DNA of 64,000 bases, from positions 930,001 through 994,000 of the forward strand of contig CAXXTW010000001.1 of assembly GCA_963678255.2 (NCBI GenBank), read 5' to 3'. Positions 55,163-64,000 of the stretch are shown in pieces. The position numbers and the translations under genes were made by a program. The stretch comes from G963678255 sp963678255 (GTDB lineage Bacteria > Cloacimonadota > Cloacimonadia > Cloacimonadales > WRIO01). The first letter of the stretch is position 1. Each line of letters begins with the position of its first letter. The notes beneath the pieces are model-generated. The model ran no database searches, was not told the DNA's origin, and was given only the letters and a program-made list of their open reading frames with translations.

Positions 55163-57799
55163 ATGAACGACAATAAAACCACACCTTTAATGAAACAATA
55201 TTGGGATGCAAAGGACAAGCATCCTGATAAGCTTATACTATTCAGAATGGGTGATTTTTATGAAACATTTTATGAAGATGCAAAAGTTGCGTCAAAAGTT
55301 TTGGGTATTACTTTAACTACTAGAAATAAAAGTAGTGAAGAGGCTCCTCCTCTCGCAGGATTCCCATATCATGCTCTAGATACTTATTTAGATAAACTAG
55401 TTAAGGCTGGATTAAAAATTGTAATTGTTGAGCAAATGGAAGATCCAAAACTAGCAAAGGGTCTTGTAAAAAGAGAAATTGTTGAAATTATTACGCCCGG
55501 TGCTATACTCGATGAAAAACTGATTAATCAAAAAAATCATGTGTTTTTGGCGACAGTTCATTGGAATCTAAATAATAATAAAACAGGTGTTTCATTTATT
55601 GATATTTCCACAGGAGATTTTAAGTTTACAGAAATTTCTCTTGATCAATTGAGGGATGAATTGTTAAGACATGAGCCTCGAGAAATACTCATTCAAACAG
55701 AAGAACATAAGAAAATCATAGAAGCTTTTAAACTGGAAAAACCCCCTGCTTTTACCACTTATGACACTTTTTATTATGATATATCCGATGCAAAGAAATT
55801 TCTAAAAGAACATTTTAAAGTTCTTACTCTTGAAGGTATGGGTATCCATAACAAAACAGTTGGGTTATCTGCCTCTGCAGTTGCTCTGCATTATCTTAAA
55901 TCTCTCAGAAGCGAAGATTTATCATATATAAATCATCTGTTATATTATTCTCCAAATGATTTTATGCAAATTGATGAAGTCTCCAGAAGAAATCTTGAGT
56001 TGTTTCGTTCTCTTAGGTCTGGAGATAAAGAGGGAACTTTAATATCAATTCTTGATGAAACAAAAACACCAATGGGTGCGAGAGAATTAGTAAACATCTT
56101 ACAATATCCGTTGATGAATGATGTGGAAATCGTTAATAGACAAGAAGCAGTTCAGGTTTTTAAGGATAATATTGCTTTCACGCGCGATCTCAGGGACATA
56201 CTCTATGAAATCGGTGATCTGAGTAGGATAATTAGCCGGCTAGCCACTCTTAAGGTGAATGCTAGAGATCTTTTAGCTTTAGCGAATTATCTGGAGACCT
56301 CTCCACGAATATATCAGGTTTTAGATCGATTTAATTCAAATTTAATCAATGAATTAAAATCAAAAATCAGTGATTTTTCTCCAATTATTAATGAAATATT
56401 TAAGAATATTCAAGATAGTCCACCAATGACCATTACAGAAGGAAATATCATAAAAGAGGGGATTCACTCTGAATTAGATGAATTGAGATTAATAAGTAAG
56501 GATGGCAAAGGCTGGATTGCCAGATTAGAAGAATCTGAACGTCAAAAAACCGGAATTTCAACACTCAAAGTTGGATTTAATAAAGTTTTTGGATATTACA
56601 TAGAAGTATCAAGGCTACAAAAAGAAAAAGTACCTGAATATTTTATTGCAAAGCAAACTCTTGTTAACGCTGAAAGATATATTTCTCCTCAATTAAAAGA
56701 GCATGAATCTCGAGTTCTTGGTGCTGAAGAGAGAATAAAGAATCTTGAATATGAAATCTTTAATGAGTTACGGAAGAAAATCGCAGAATATGTTCCTCTT
56801 TTACAAAATTATGTTGAATTAATAGCAAAACTTGATGTGTTCTCAAACTTTGGTTATATTGCTCATAAAAACAATTATGTATGTCCTAAATTTAATAATG
56901 AAGGTGAATTTTCTATAAAAGGAGTCAGACATCCTGTGATAGAAAAGCTACTTGTTAATGATCAGTTTATTCCTAATGATGTATATTTAAATGAAAAAGA
57001 CCATAAGATTGCCTTAATTACAGGTCCAAACATGGCCGGTAAATCAACTTATCTTCGACAAATCGGACTACTTTGCATTATGGCTCAAACAGGTTCTTTT
57101 GTCTCTGCTGAATCTTGTAATATTTGTTTGGTTGATAAAGTTTTTACTCGCGTGGGTGCTTCCGATAATCTCGCTCAGGGACAGAGTACTTTTCTAGTTG
57201 AAATGCTTGAAACAGCGAATATTCTTCATTCTGCAACTCCTCAATCTCTGATTCTTTTAGATGAGATTGGCAGAGGTACCAGTACCTTTGATGGTTTGTC
57301 TCTTGCATGGGCAATTGTTGAGTATATTCACAATAATCCAAAGATTAGTTCAAAAACCCTTTTTGCCACCCATTATCATGAGTTAACTGAACTGGAAAAT
57401 CTTTTGCCCAGTGTGAAAAATTATAACGTTGCTGTGAAAGAATGGAATGATCAGATAATCTTTTTAAGAAAGATAGAACGAGGTGGTGCTGATCAAAGTT
57501 ATGGTATTCATGTTGCACGTTTAGCAGGCATTCCTCAAAAAGTAATAACTCGAGCAAAACAAATCCTAAAAAATCTTGAAGCTATTGAAATTAGTCCTCA
57601 GGGATTGACAGCTAGAATTAAAAAACAATTGTCTAAAAATTTGCAAATGAATCTTTTTGATCTCATTGTTGAGGATCATGAAGAAAAGGATAAGACCCTC
57701 ACTCTTCTTAAAGATAGTCTCTTAGAAATTGATATCGATTCTCTTACTCCTTTGCAGGCTTTACAAAAACTCAATGAATTAAAAAATCTGCTAATATAA
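55163..57799 (+). CDS. mutS: DNA mismatch repair protein MutS
   Basis: 878 residues, full length. The N-terminal mismatch-binding motif is FRMGDFYETFYEDA (Phe-x-Glu). The clamp and lever domains follow. The ATPase has GPNMAGKSTYLRQIG (Walker A), LILLDEIGRGTSTFDGLSLA (Walker B and signature) and FATHYHELTEL. The C-terminal helix-turn-helix region (ARLAGIPQKVITRAKQIL) is complete. It is a MutS1-type repair protein, not MutS2, since there is no Smr domain. It is the last gene of the rho operon; no terminator with a clear U-run follows. Confidence 0.98.
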   Translation: MNDNKTTPLMKQYWDAKDKHPDKLILFRMGDFYETFYEDAKVASKVLGITLTTRNKSSEEAPPLAGFPYHALDTYLDKLVKAGLKIVIVEQMEDPKLAKGLVKREIVEIITPGAILDEKLINQKNHVFLATVHWNLNNNKTGVSFIDISTGDFKFTEISLDQLRDELLRHEPREILIQTEEHKKIIEAFKLEKPPAFTTYDTFYYDISDAKKFLKEHFKVLTLEGMGIHNKTVGLSASAVALHYLKSLRSEDLSYINHLLYYSPNDFMQIDEVSRRNLELFRSLRSGDKEGTLISILDETKTPMGARELVNILQYPLMNDVEIVNRQEAVQVFKDNIAFTRDLRDILYEIGDLSRIISRLATLKVNARDLLALANYLETSPRIYQVLDRFNSNLINELKSKISDFSPIINEIFKNIQDSPPMTITEGNIIKEGIHSELDELRLISKDGKGWIARLEESERQKTGISTLKVGFNKVFGYYIEVSRLQKEKVPEYFIAKQTLVNAERYISPQLKEHESRVLGAEERIKNLEYEIFNELRKKIAEYVPLLQNYVELIAKLDVFSNFGYIAHKNNYVCPKFNNEGEFSIKGVRHPVIEKLLVNDQFIPNDVYLNEKDHKIALITGPNMAGKSTYLRQIGLLCIMAQTGSFVSAESCNICLVDKVFTRVGASDNLAQGQSTFLVEMLETANILHSATPQSLILLDEIGRGTSTFDGLSLAWAIVEYIHNNPKISSKTLFATHYHELTELENLLPSVKNYNVAVKEWNDQIIFLRKIERGGADQSYGIHVARLAGIPQKVITRAKQILKNLEAIEISPQGLTARIKKQLSKNLQMNLFDLIVEDHEEKDKTLTLLKDSLLEIDIDSLTPLQALQKLNELKNLLI

Positions 57800-57907
57800 A
57801 TAGCATTTCAACTTTATTTTAATACAATTCTTATATCACTCCAAATTTATTGTCATTTGATGATTTAATATTATCCTCCTAAGATCACTTTAAAAAATAG
57901 AATTAAT

Positions 57908-57957
57908 TTGACAAAAAACTTCTCTTAGCTATTTAGGTAAAAAGCTAAATAACTAAG
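57908..57957 (+). promoter_or_regulatory. sdpRI promoter and palindromic operator
   Basis: TTGACA at 57908-57913 and TATTTA at 57930-57935 with 16 bp spacing. A 13 bp inverted repeat, CTTAGCTATTTAG (57924-57936) and CTAAATAACTAAG (57945-57957; 12 of 13 paired), covers the -10 box and the start region. It is a natural binding site for the ArsR-type repressor encoded next. Confidence 0.82.
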
Positions 57958-57965
57958 AGGTGCAA

Positions 57966-58250
57966 ATGAAAGATGAGTTTTTTAAGGCAATTTCTGATCA
58001 AAACAGAAGGAAGATCTTGTTTTTGTTAAAGAAACACTCTTCAATGTCAGCAGGAGAGATTGCAGATCACTTTGATATCAGTAAACCCTCTTTAAGTGAT
58101 CATTTAAAAATTCTACGAAATGCTGATCTTGTTTTTTCTGAAAAGAAGGGACAATTTGTATATTATAGTTTGAATACAACAGTATTTCAAGATATTATAA
58201 ACTGGTTAATAGAAGTAATCAAAATGGAGGATAATCATGGTTCTGATTAA
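57966..58250 (+). CDS. sdpR: ArsR-family repressor, SdpR-like
   Basis: 94 residues from the ATG at 57966 behind AAGAGGTG; a GTG two codons earlier is less likely. The winged helix-turn-helix reads ISDQNRRKILFLLKKHSSMS and AGEIADHFDISKPSLSDHLK, with VYYSLNTTVFQDII in the wing and last helix. No metal-binding cysteines are visible, so it is not a classical metal sensor. As in Bacillus sdpRI, it precedes an SdpI-like membrane protein, overlapping it by 14 bp, and probably represses its own operon at the upstream palindrome. Confidence 0.88.
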   Translation: MKDEFFKAISDQNRRKILFLLKKHSSMSAGEIADHFDISKPSLSDHLKILRNADLVFSEKKGQFVYYSLNTTVFQDIINWLIEVIKMEDNHGSD

Positions 58251-58899
58251 AACGTTCAGATGGGTTCTTGTTATTTATGTTTTACAAATAATTGCAACAA
58301 TACTATTATTTTATTTTATTCCGAATGATACTAAAATACCAACTCATTGGGATATGGATGGTCAAATTGATAGCTATTCGACAAAATCTATTGGTCTCTT
58401 ATTACCCGTGGGATTTAATACGATTATTCTTAGTCTGTTTTTATTTTTTCCAAAAATATCTCCAAAATACAGAGAACATGAGAAAAGATATGAGAAAGTT
58501 CTACCAAAGATCGCTTTTGTTCTTATCATGATTTTTACACTACTTCAAATCATTTCTGCAGTTATACCTTTTTTAAAGCAAGAAAGTATTTTTTGTAATC
58601 CTATTTTCTTTTTAATTGGGTTTTTGATTATCTTTTTAGGAAATATTTTACCCAAAGTACCAAATAACTTTTTTATTGGAATCCGAACTCCCTGGACACT
58701 TTCAGATAATGATGTTTGGATAAAAACACATCGATTAGGGGGATACACCTTCGTTATAGCAGGTATCCTTTTATTTCTAGAAGGATTTCAAGGAATATAT
58801 CCAAGTTGGGTGCCTAGATATTTAACAATATTGGCAATGATTATGTTTTCTATACCAGTCATTTATTCTTTTGTTTTATATCTAAAAATTAATCGTTAA
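58237..58899 (+). CDS. sdpI: SdpI-family immunity/membrane protein
   Basis: 220 residues with about six membrane segments. An N-terminal DUF1648-like motif IPTHWDMDGQIDSY is followed by the SdpI signature NFFIGIRTPWTLSDNDVW and KTHRLGGYTF. In Bacillus SdpI gives immunity to the SdpC killing peptide and also captures the SdpR repressor at the membrane. No sdpABC toxin genes are in the window, so the native role here may be general envelope-stress protection. GGAGG precedes the start. Confidence 0.88.
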   Translation: MVLIKTFRWVLVIYVLQIIATILLFYFIPNDTKIPTHWDMDGQIDSYSTKSIGLLLPVGFNTIILSLFLFFPKISPKYREHEKRYEKVLPKIAFVLIMIFTLLQIISAVIPFLKQESIFCNPIFFLIGFLIIFLGNILPKVPNNFFIGIRTPWTLSDNDVWIKTHRLGGYTFVIAGILLFLEGFQGIYPSWVPRYLTILAMIMFSIPVIYSFVLYLKINR

Positions 58900-59239
58900 A
58901 CTAAAGACTGTTTAAAAATCAATAAAGATGCATTGGATTAAATTATCAAATTGTTTGCAAATTTTTAAGAATGAAATAAACTTACAAATTTATATGAAGA
59001 AGAGACTGTTAACAGAAAATGCAATGAATCGTAGATAATTTGAATAATCAATAATTTTGGTTATCTATCTTTGACAACAAATGATCTTACAAGAAAATAT
59101 TCTTGCTTTTCAGGTCAATTTAAAGGGTTTCTAGAAGAATTTTTACAATAAGCCAATCAGAAATTCTCTTAAATTTAAGGAGTATATGAAGCAATTTTAA
59201 AAAAGGATGACCCATTTGTTAGATAGCCATAGATTTTCA
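58900..59239. other. Intergenic region with no firm feature
   Basis: 340 bp of AT-rich DNA between convergent genes. A 26-codon TTG-initiated frame (59072-59152) without a ribosome binding site is probably chance. No strong hairpin followed by a T-run, RNA gene or repeat is visible. Confidence 0.4.
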
Positions 59240-60877
59240 TTACTTAATTAATAGACATTTCCGAATCGATAGTAATTGATTATCTGCTTTCAAAGATGCA
59301 AAATACACCCCAGAAGCTAAAGGTTTATTCTTTTTATCATTTCCATTCCAAACAACTTCTTGTTTTAATAATTTCTGATTTCCTAATATCCAATCCTTAA
59401 CTAATTGTCCTTTAATATTATAAATCTCTATTATCACTTTTTTAAAAGACTTGTTTAGAGTGTATTGAAAAGTTGTTGTAGGATTAAATGGATTTGGGTA
59501 GTTGATAAAACCTTGTGGTTTTAATATTAGTTCATTATTATTATTCGCATTTTCTATCATGAAATGAACAAAATGGATATAATAATCTTCATTACTAGTT
59601 ACTAACAATTCTTGTCCCATCAGTTGAATTTGAAAAGGATTATTAGAGATAAGTAAACACATATCATACATTTCAGTGGCATTAAAAAAACCATTTGGTA
59701 GAGGTTGTTGATAGATTCTGGTAATATCCCAACCATCATTATTTCTTACAGCATATCTTATATTTCCTAAATTCCAATAATTCAAACCTGCATGAGAAGA
59801 AGCAATATCTGAAAATAAAATATGAGAAACATTATTTTGATCAATAATAAGATGGTTCAATGCACCAGTATAATTTCTCCCATCAGATCCATAATATCCA
59901 TCATCTTGCATACAAACAGTTTCAATTTCCCATGAATTTGGTTGTACCTTTTTCACATATAATAATTTAGAATAAATTGCGGAACCAGAAGATACTCGCG
60001 CTATATAACTGCATGCAATAGAAGGGTTGTTGTTATTATCCAAACATAAAGAAGGGAACCATCCCGCATCATCTCTAGTTCCCTGATTGTAATCAACAGC
60101 TGTTTCAGTTTCCCAAGTTCCATTAATGTTATTGGCATAGCATAAACGACTTGGAGAAAAGCTACTCATCGCATTGACTTGTTCGCCAAAAACAATATGT
60201 GCTTTTTCATTACTATCTACTTTTATATCGATTCGATTCATCATTTTAGCATATTCATCTAAAGTCCAAATTGTATTATAATTATTCACAAGCTCAGAAT
60301 GCCAATTATTTCCAATATTGTTGACATAATAAAGATGAGCATTTGCAAAAGCTAAATAGTAATCATCAGAATCAGGATTTGATCTCGTTTTTAAAACTAA
60401 TAAATGAAATTGATTATTATTGTCAATATCACCTGAAAGCTCATAGATAAATTGTCCACCTTCATTCATAAAATCAATGACAGTTTCTTCATTCCAACTA
60501 TTGTTAATTTTAAAGAAGTGTGTTATTGTCTGGTTAACTGAATCTGATTGAGCAATAAAGATATGAGGATTATTAGAAGAATCATACAGTAAAATTGACA
60601 CTTCCAAATTTAGACCAGTAGTAATAATTTCTTCTGTTGCAGTATCATCATTAAGCATCGTTTTATAAATTAGATTTTGTGATTCTTTATCATAATAAGA
60701 AATACCAATCACTCCTGAATCTGTACATTGAGCCCAATCATTACTATGACTTTCATTGAGCCCATAAAAAATTGTAACAGGGCAATCATTCCTTGATTCA
60801 ATTATTTCAGAAAAACAGGAATACACTGCAAAAATTAATAAAACCAAACAAATCAGATGTTTTTGATTCATTCTCAT
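59240..60877 (-). CDS. Secreted protein with C-terminal sorting tail, function unknown
   Basis: 545 residues behind AAGGAGAG. The signal peptide (ICLVLLIFAVYSCFSE) is followed by repeated beta-strand blocks that describe a probable propeller: DNNNNPSIACSYI, SNEKAHIVFGEQ, DQNNVSHILFSDIA, SSNNPHIFIAQSD. These blocks share the pattern D-x-N-N-x-P/V-x-I-x-F. The tail (INYPNPFNPTTTFQYTL, IYNIKGQLVKDW, GVYFASLKADN, ending LLIK) fits T9SS-type export. It overlaps nothing and starts 9 bp after the SBBP protein gene, so the two are probably co-transcribed. No enzyme motif is seen. Confidence 0.8.
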   Translation of the reverse strand: MRMNQKHLICLVLLIFAVYSCFSEIIESRNDCPVTIFYGLNESHSNDWAQCTDSGVIGISYYDKESQNLIYKTMLNDDTATEEIITTGLNLEVSILLYDSSNNPHIFIAQSDSVNQTITHFFKINNSWNEETVIDFMNEGGQFIYELSGDIDNNNQFHLLVLKTRSNPDSDDYYLAFANAHLYYVNNIGNNWHSELVNNYNTIWTLDEYAKMMNRIDIKVDSNEKAHIVFGEQVNAMSSFSPSRLCYANNINGTWETETAVDYNQGTRDDAGWFPSLCLDNNNNPSIACSYIARVSSGSAIYSKLLYVKKVQPNSWEIETVCMQDDGYYGSDGRNYTGALNHLIIDQNNVSHILFSDIASSHAGLNYWNLGNIRYAVRNNDGWDITRIYQQPLPNGFFNATEMYDMCLLISNNPFQIQLMGQELLVTSNEDYYIHFVHFMIENANNNNELILKPQGFINYPNPFNPTTTFQYTLNKSFKKVIIEIYNIKGQLVKDWILGNQKLLKQEVVWNGNDKKNKPLASGVYFASLKADNQLLSIRKCLLIK

Positions 60878-60886
60878 AATCTCTCC

Positions 60887-63289
60887 TTATTTCATTAAAA
60901 GAATTTTTTTAGAAGTCACTTTATCATCAGTTATTAATTGACAAAAATAGACACCACTTGATAAGTTCTTAGCATTAAATGACAGGTTATGAATACCTTG
61001 AGAAAGTTTTTTATTGATTAGAATGGTACATTTTTCTCCTTTAATATTAAAGATTGTCAATTTAACTTGCATTGGGATTTTTAACTCAAACTGAATTGTT
61101 GTACTCGGATTGAAGGGATTGGGAAAACTATTGAGTTTCATGTTTTTAAATTGATTTTGATTATCAGGCACATTTCCTACAAAATCATTGGCTAAGTCAG
61201 GGGTGAATTTAGAAATAAAACAATCTCCATATCCTCCATTATTGACAACATCATAAGCATTGTTGGTTACTGGAAAATTAGCAGATTTACTATAACCAGC
61301 AATAAGCACATTTCCAGTTGAATCTAAATGAATGTCAAGAGCTCTGTCATCCAGATCACCTCCAATATAAGTTGAAGCTTCAAGCTGAGTCAAGTTGTGA
61401 TCAAATATAGAGACAAAAGCATCTCCATACTCAATACCTCCATGAAAAGAATCTTCAAAAGAATTCGTTAAATGGGGAAAATTTGTAGAAGTTGTATTTC
61501 CTGTGACATACACTTTTCCTAAAGGGCTGACAAGCAAGCTCATAATATCATCTCGCCCATTACCTCCTAAAAAAGTGCAAGCTTCCAAAGTTGTTAGGCT
61601 ATTATTAAACCTAGCAATGTAAGCATCTCTATTTCCTCCTGAATAGGAGTTATCAAAAACACCTGACGTTGTCGTAAAATTTGAGGATCTCGTATATCCT
61701 GCAATATAAACAGTAGAATCTGGACTGATAGAAATATCAATGGGTTCTTCATTATTAGACTTTCCAAAACAAGTTGCTGATTCAAGAATGGATAAATCAT
61801 GATTGTATTTACAGATAAATATATCAGAAACTCCATTAAAACTAGAGTCATAAGAATTGACTGTCAAAGGAAAATCTGATGATTCAGTTTCACCGCAGAC
61901 AAAGATCATATCATTGTTGTCGATTCCAATGGACATTCGCCATTCATTCCCACTCCCACCAATATAAGTAGAGGCTAATAAGGAAGATAAATCTTCATTA
62001 AACTTAGCAACAAAAGCATCTCCTCCAAGACTACCGCCTGCATAAGTCGTATCAACTGAAACACCTGAAAAAATCGGAAAATCTTCAGAACAAGTTAATC
62101 CTGTTAAATAAACATTTCCACTTTGACTAACAGCAATATCCAGTTTAGGCCATTGCTGACCTTCGTTTCCACTCCCACCTAAAAAACTTGAAGCGAGCAG
62201 TGTAGTTAATTCTTTATTAATCTTTAAAACATAGACATCCATACCACCATTATGGGTTGTATCGTAAGCACCTTCAATCACAGGAAAATTGGAGGATGTC
62301 GTGTAACCACCAATATATAGATTTTCTTTTGCCAGATCAAAAATCATAGTTGCTTCATTTTCATTTCCACTACCACCAATGAAGGTAGAAACTAATAAAG
62401 TCGTTAAGTCAGGACTTAATTTCGCGACAAAGATATCTTTTCCACCATTATAAGAATCATCAAAACCTCCAACGTAAGGAAATGTGGATGCTGTTGTATA
62501 ACCGCATAAATAGACATTATTATCATTATCTATTTCTATTGAAGGTCCATAATCATCGTCAAAGGAATTACAGCCAAGAAAGGTTGAAGAAAGTAATGGA
62601 TCGATGATCAATTCTCTGCTCTGATCATACTCACCCATAGTAAAACCATACCTTTTATCGTTTATGACATAGGAAACTTCTCGATATTCTCGTTTTCCTT
62701 GATTATTAATTTGATATGCTATTGGTGCAGTAAATGATATTTTATCACAATTTGTTGTTAAAACCAACTCTTGAGTATCAGCAATTTCTAATTTATTGAC
62801 CCCTTCAAAAGTTACAATAATATCTTCAATGTTTGCATAAGGTTTCACGAAAAAAAGTTTTTCAACATTGTATGTTGAAGCTTTGAGTTTTACAGATATG
62901 CCTTCTGATATATTATTTAGATTGATATATTCATAAGAAGGAATGTCTTCCACCCAGTTCGAAGGATTGTTTCCTTTGATAAAATTTGTTTTTGTTAAAG
63001 TCTTTTTTTCTCCTTTAATGAGCTCAGTATGTTTTATTGTAAAATGTTCTTTAAAAAGAATTGGTTCATTTATATTCTTATTTATTAATGAGTATGTCAA
63101 ATCACCATTCTTTGTGATAAACATACTTCCATTGAAGGTATTCGCTCCATAAAGGATATCCTCATGAAACTGCCCAATATTCTCCATAAAGGGAATACAT
63201 AGATTGATATAAGATGAAGAAAGGTTACGGTTTCCCAATAGGTTTGCTACAAGAGACATCAAGATGGTTAAAAGAGTAAAGCTTTTCAT
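60887..63289 (-). CDS. Secreted SBBP-repeat beta-propeller protein with C-terminal sorting tail
   Basis: About 800 residues from the ATG at 63289 behind TTGGAG; a TTG 12 bases upstream is part of that ribosome binding site. The signal peptide leads into an N-terminal ~200-residue region seen before SBBP repeats (ENIGQFHEDILYGANTFNG). Then about eight SBBP propeller repeats follow, for example LLASSFLGGSGNEGQQWPKL, VYLTGLTCSEDFP and STYIGGSGNEWRMSIGIDNN. The C-terminal tail reads NPFNPSTTIQFEL, FNIKGEKCTI, SSGVYFCQLITDD. It is probably a surface or secreted adhesive or scaffolding protein. Confidence 0.9.
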   Translation of the reverse strand: MKSFTLLTILMSLVANLLGNRNLSSSYINLCIPFMENIGQFHEDILYGANTFNGSMFITKNGDLTYSLINKNINEPILFKEHFTIKHTELIKGEKKTLTKTNFIKGNNPSNWVEDIPSYEYINLNNISEGISVKLKASTYNVEKLFFVKPYANIEDIIVTFEGVNKLEIADTQELVLTTNCDKISFTAPIAYQINNQGKREYREVSYVINDKRYGFTMGEYDQSRELIIDPLLSSTFLGCNSFDDDYGPSIEIDNDNNVYLCGYTTASTFPYVGGFDDSYNGGKDIFVAKLSPDLTTLLVSTFIGGSGNENEATMIFDLAKENLYIGGYTTSSNFPVIEGAYDTTHNGGMDVYVLKINKELTTLLASSFLGGSGNEGQQWPKLDIAVSQSGNVYLTGLTCSEDFPIFSGVSVDTTYAGGSLGGDAFVAKFNEDLSSLLASTYIGGSGNEWRMSIGIDNNDMIFVCGETESSDFPLTVNSYDSSFNGVSDIFICKYNHDLSILESATCFGKSNNEEPIDISISPDSTVYIAGYTRSSNFTTTSGVFDNSYSGGNRDAYIARFNNSLTTLEACTFLGGNGRDDIMSLLVSPLGKVYVTGNTTSTNFPHLTNSFEDSFHGGIEYGDAFVSIFDHNLTQLEASTYIGGDLDDRALDIHLDSTGNVLIAGYSKSANFPVTNNAYDVVNNGGYGDCFISKFTPDLANDFVGNVPDNQNQFKNMKLNSFPNPFNPSTTIQFELKIPMQVKLTIFNIKGEKCTILINKKLSQGIHNLSFNAKNLSSGVYFCQLITDDKVTSKKILLMK

Positions 63290-63331
63290 AAACAGCTCCA
63301 ATTTTTAGAATGAGTTAAAGAAAATCAAGAA

Positions 63332-63359
63332 ATGGAGAGTTGAAAAACCCACTCTCCAT
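63332..63359 (-). terminator. Possible terminator after the rightmost gene
   Basis: A perfect 9 bp stem (ATGGAGAGT with ACTCTCCAT, 10-base loop). On the minus strand it is followed by a moderate T-rich stretch (TTCTTGATTTTC), between the partial gene and the SBBP gene. A nearby GGTGATCACC palindrome is a further small symmetric site. Confidence 0.5.
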
Positions 63360-63418
63360 AATGACATTTACATTATTAACATCAACCTTTTAAGGTGATC
63401 ACCATAGTAATCATTGAC

Positions 63419-64000
63419 TTATATTTTTTCAAGACCATCAGGTAAACTAATGATCAGAGTATTTTCATCCTTTGTCGTTTCAAAATAGAGTTTATAAATA
63501 TCATTTGTTACATTCTGAGGTAAACTCTGATTATTAAGATATACCTTGTTATTAAGATTTAAATGCCAATAATTCTTAAATTTCATATAAAAAGCAGTTT
63601 GCTCAGTTTGATAACCATTGGTTTTTAAATAATTATTTACTTCTTGAAAAAAGGTGTTCAACTTATCATTAGCCTCACAATTTTTCTTTTCAAAATTACT
63701 TAATTCTTCAGTTTCTCTCTCTGATACAATTAGGTTGTTATCTGCTATTTGATTGATTTTTAAAACTTTATCATGTTCTGAAAAACTTATTTTATCTAAT
63801 TTTATTAGCCCATTTGGTAAACTGAAAATTTTAACTGGATCTGATCCAAAAACAGTAAAGTATTTATTATAAATATCAGCAGAAAGTTCTATAGGTAATT
63901 TTTTTTTGTTTAAGATAACTTTGTTACTAAAATTTAAACTCCAATTATCCTTGAATTTCATTAAAAAAGACACATTTTTAGTTTCATAGCCTCTTTTTGT
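63419..64000 (-). CDS. Unknown protein with internally duplicated ~55-residue units (5' partial)
   Basis: The frame is open to the right edge, so the N-terminus is missing; a GTG at 63973 is not needed as a start. Two copies of one unit are visible: MKFKDNWSLNFSNKVILN with SLPNGLIKL, and MKFKNYWHLNLNNKVYLN with SLPDGLEKI. A charged linker joins them (HDKVLKINQIADNNLIVSER and following). In front of each copy lies the same GYxT pattern, here read from the codons at the window edge (TKRGYETKN) and in the linker (LKTNGYQTEQ). No family is recognised; the repeats could be a small binding module. Confidence 0.7.
   Translation of the reverse strand, partial: TKRGYETKNVSFLMKFKDNWSLNFSNKVILNKKKLPIELSADIYNKYFTVFGSDPVKIFSLPNGLIKLDKISFSEHDKVLKINQIADNNLIVSERETEELSNFEKKNCEANDKLNTFFQEVNNYLKTNGYQTEQTAFYMKFKNYWHLNLNNKVYLNNQSLPQNVTNDIYKLYFETTKDENTLIISLPDGLEKI

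Noticed and set aside
59072..59152. 26-codon frame in the gap after sdpI
   Set aside because: No ribosome binding site, TTG start and no recognisable sequence.

Overview
The window is AT-rich bacterial DNA, probably from an anaerobic member of the Candidatus Cloacimonadota or a close relative in the Fibrobacterota-Chlorobiota-Bacteroidota group. This is inferred from gene content; no 16S rRNA is present. The main clues are six secreted proteins with a C-terminal type IX secretion (T9SS)-like sorting tail (YPNPFNPSTT and GIYF/GVYF motifs, ending in Lys), a PorV-like outer-membrane protein, several DUF5683-like proteins, a sodium-pump decarboxylase beta subunit and a butyrate kinase. Promoters are of the TTGACA/TATAAT type and most genes have a clear AGGAG-like ribosome binding site.

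Region by region. 1-2.6 kb holds two secreted proteases, a metzincin cut by the window edge and a gingipain-like C25 protease. 2.7-4.0 kb is repeat DNA: an array of about 84 bp units with two conserved hairpins each, a palindromic REP-like element, and a promoter with a short leader ORF. 4.0-9.7 kb is a nested insertion: a host secreted-protein gene is cut by an IS21-like element, and that element's istA is cut by an IS1634-like element with a TTAA duplication. 9.9-11.7 kb is a C10 protease. 12-16.2 kb is an amidohydrolase plus a giant GNAT fusion protein behind a leader containing a 12-codon ORF and two intrinsic terminators.

16.3-24.8 kb (minus strand) is a tightly overlapping eight-gene operon: WecA/TagO-like transferase, metallo-beta-lactamase-fold protein, TPR lipoprotein, DUF5683 protein, Fn3 lipoprotein, UvrD helicase, outer-membrane barrel and dxr. 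24.9-31.5 kb has a kinase-like protein, dusB, a CDF metal exporter, a Cys-rich unknown, a C26 amidase and an outer-membrane protein. 31.6-38.5 kb is gyrB-gyrA-lipoprotein-aspS. 38.8-42.4 kb has butyrate kinase and a PAS-GAF histidine kinase.

42.4-50.1 kb (minus strand) runs from a PorV-like protein through an M6 metalloprotease, three tandem DUF5683 paralogues and an OadB-like sodium pump to a 53-residue OadG-like protein. tRNA-Leu(CAA) and a frameshifted isochorismatase-type gene follow. 51.2-57.8 kb is rho-U32-hemerythrin-SPOR-mutS. 58.0-58.9 kb is an sdpR-sdpI pair behind a palindromic operator. The right end has two more sorting-tail secreted proteins and a partial gene with internally duplicated units.

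Taken together this is a housekeeping backbone (DNA topology, repair, tRNA modification, isoprenoid and envelope synthesis) interspersed with a protein-secretion and proteolysis lifestyle. The accessory islands are at 2.7-9.9 kb and 11.9-16.2 kb.
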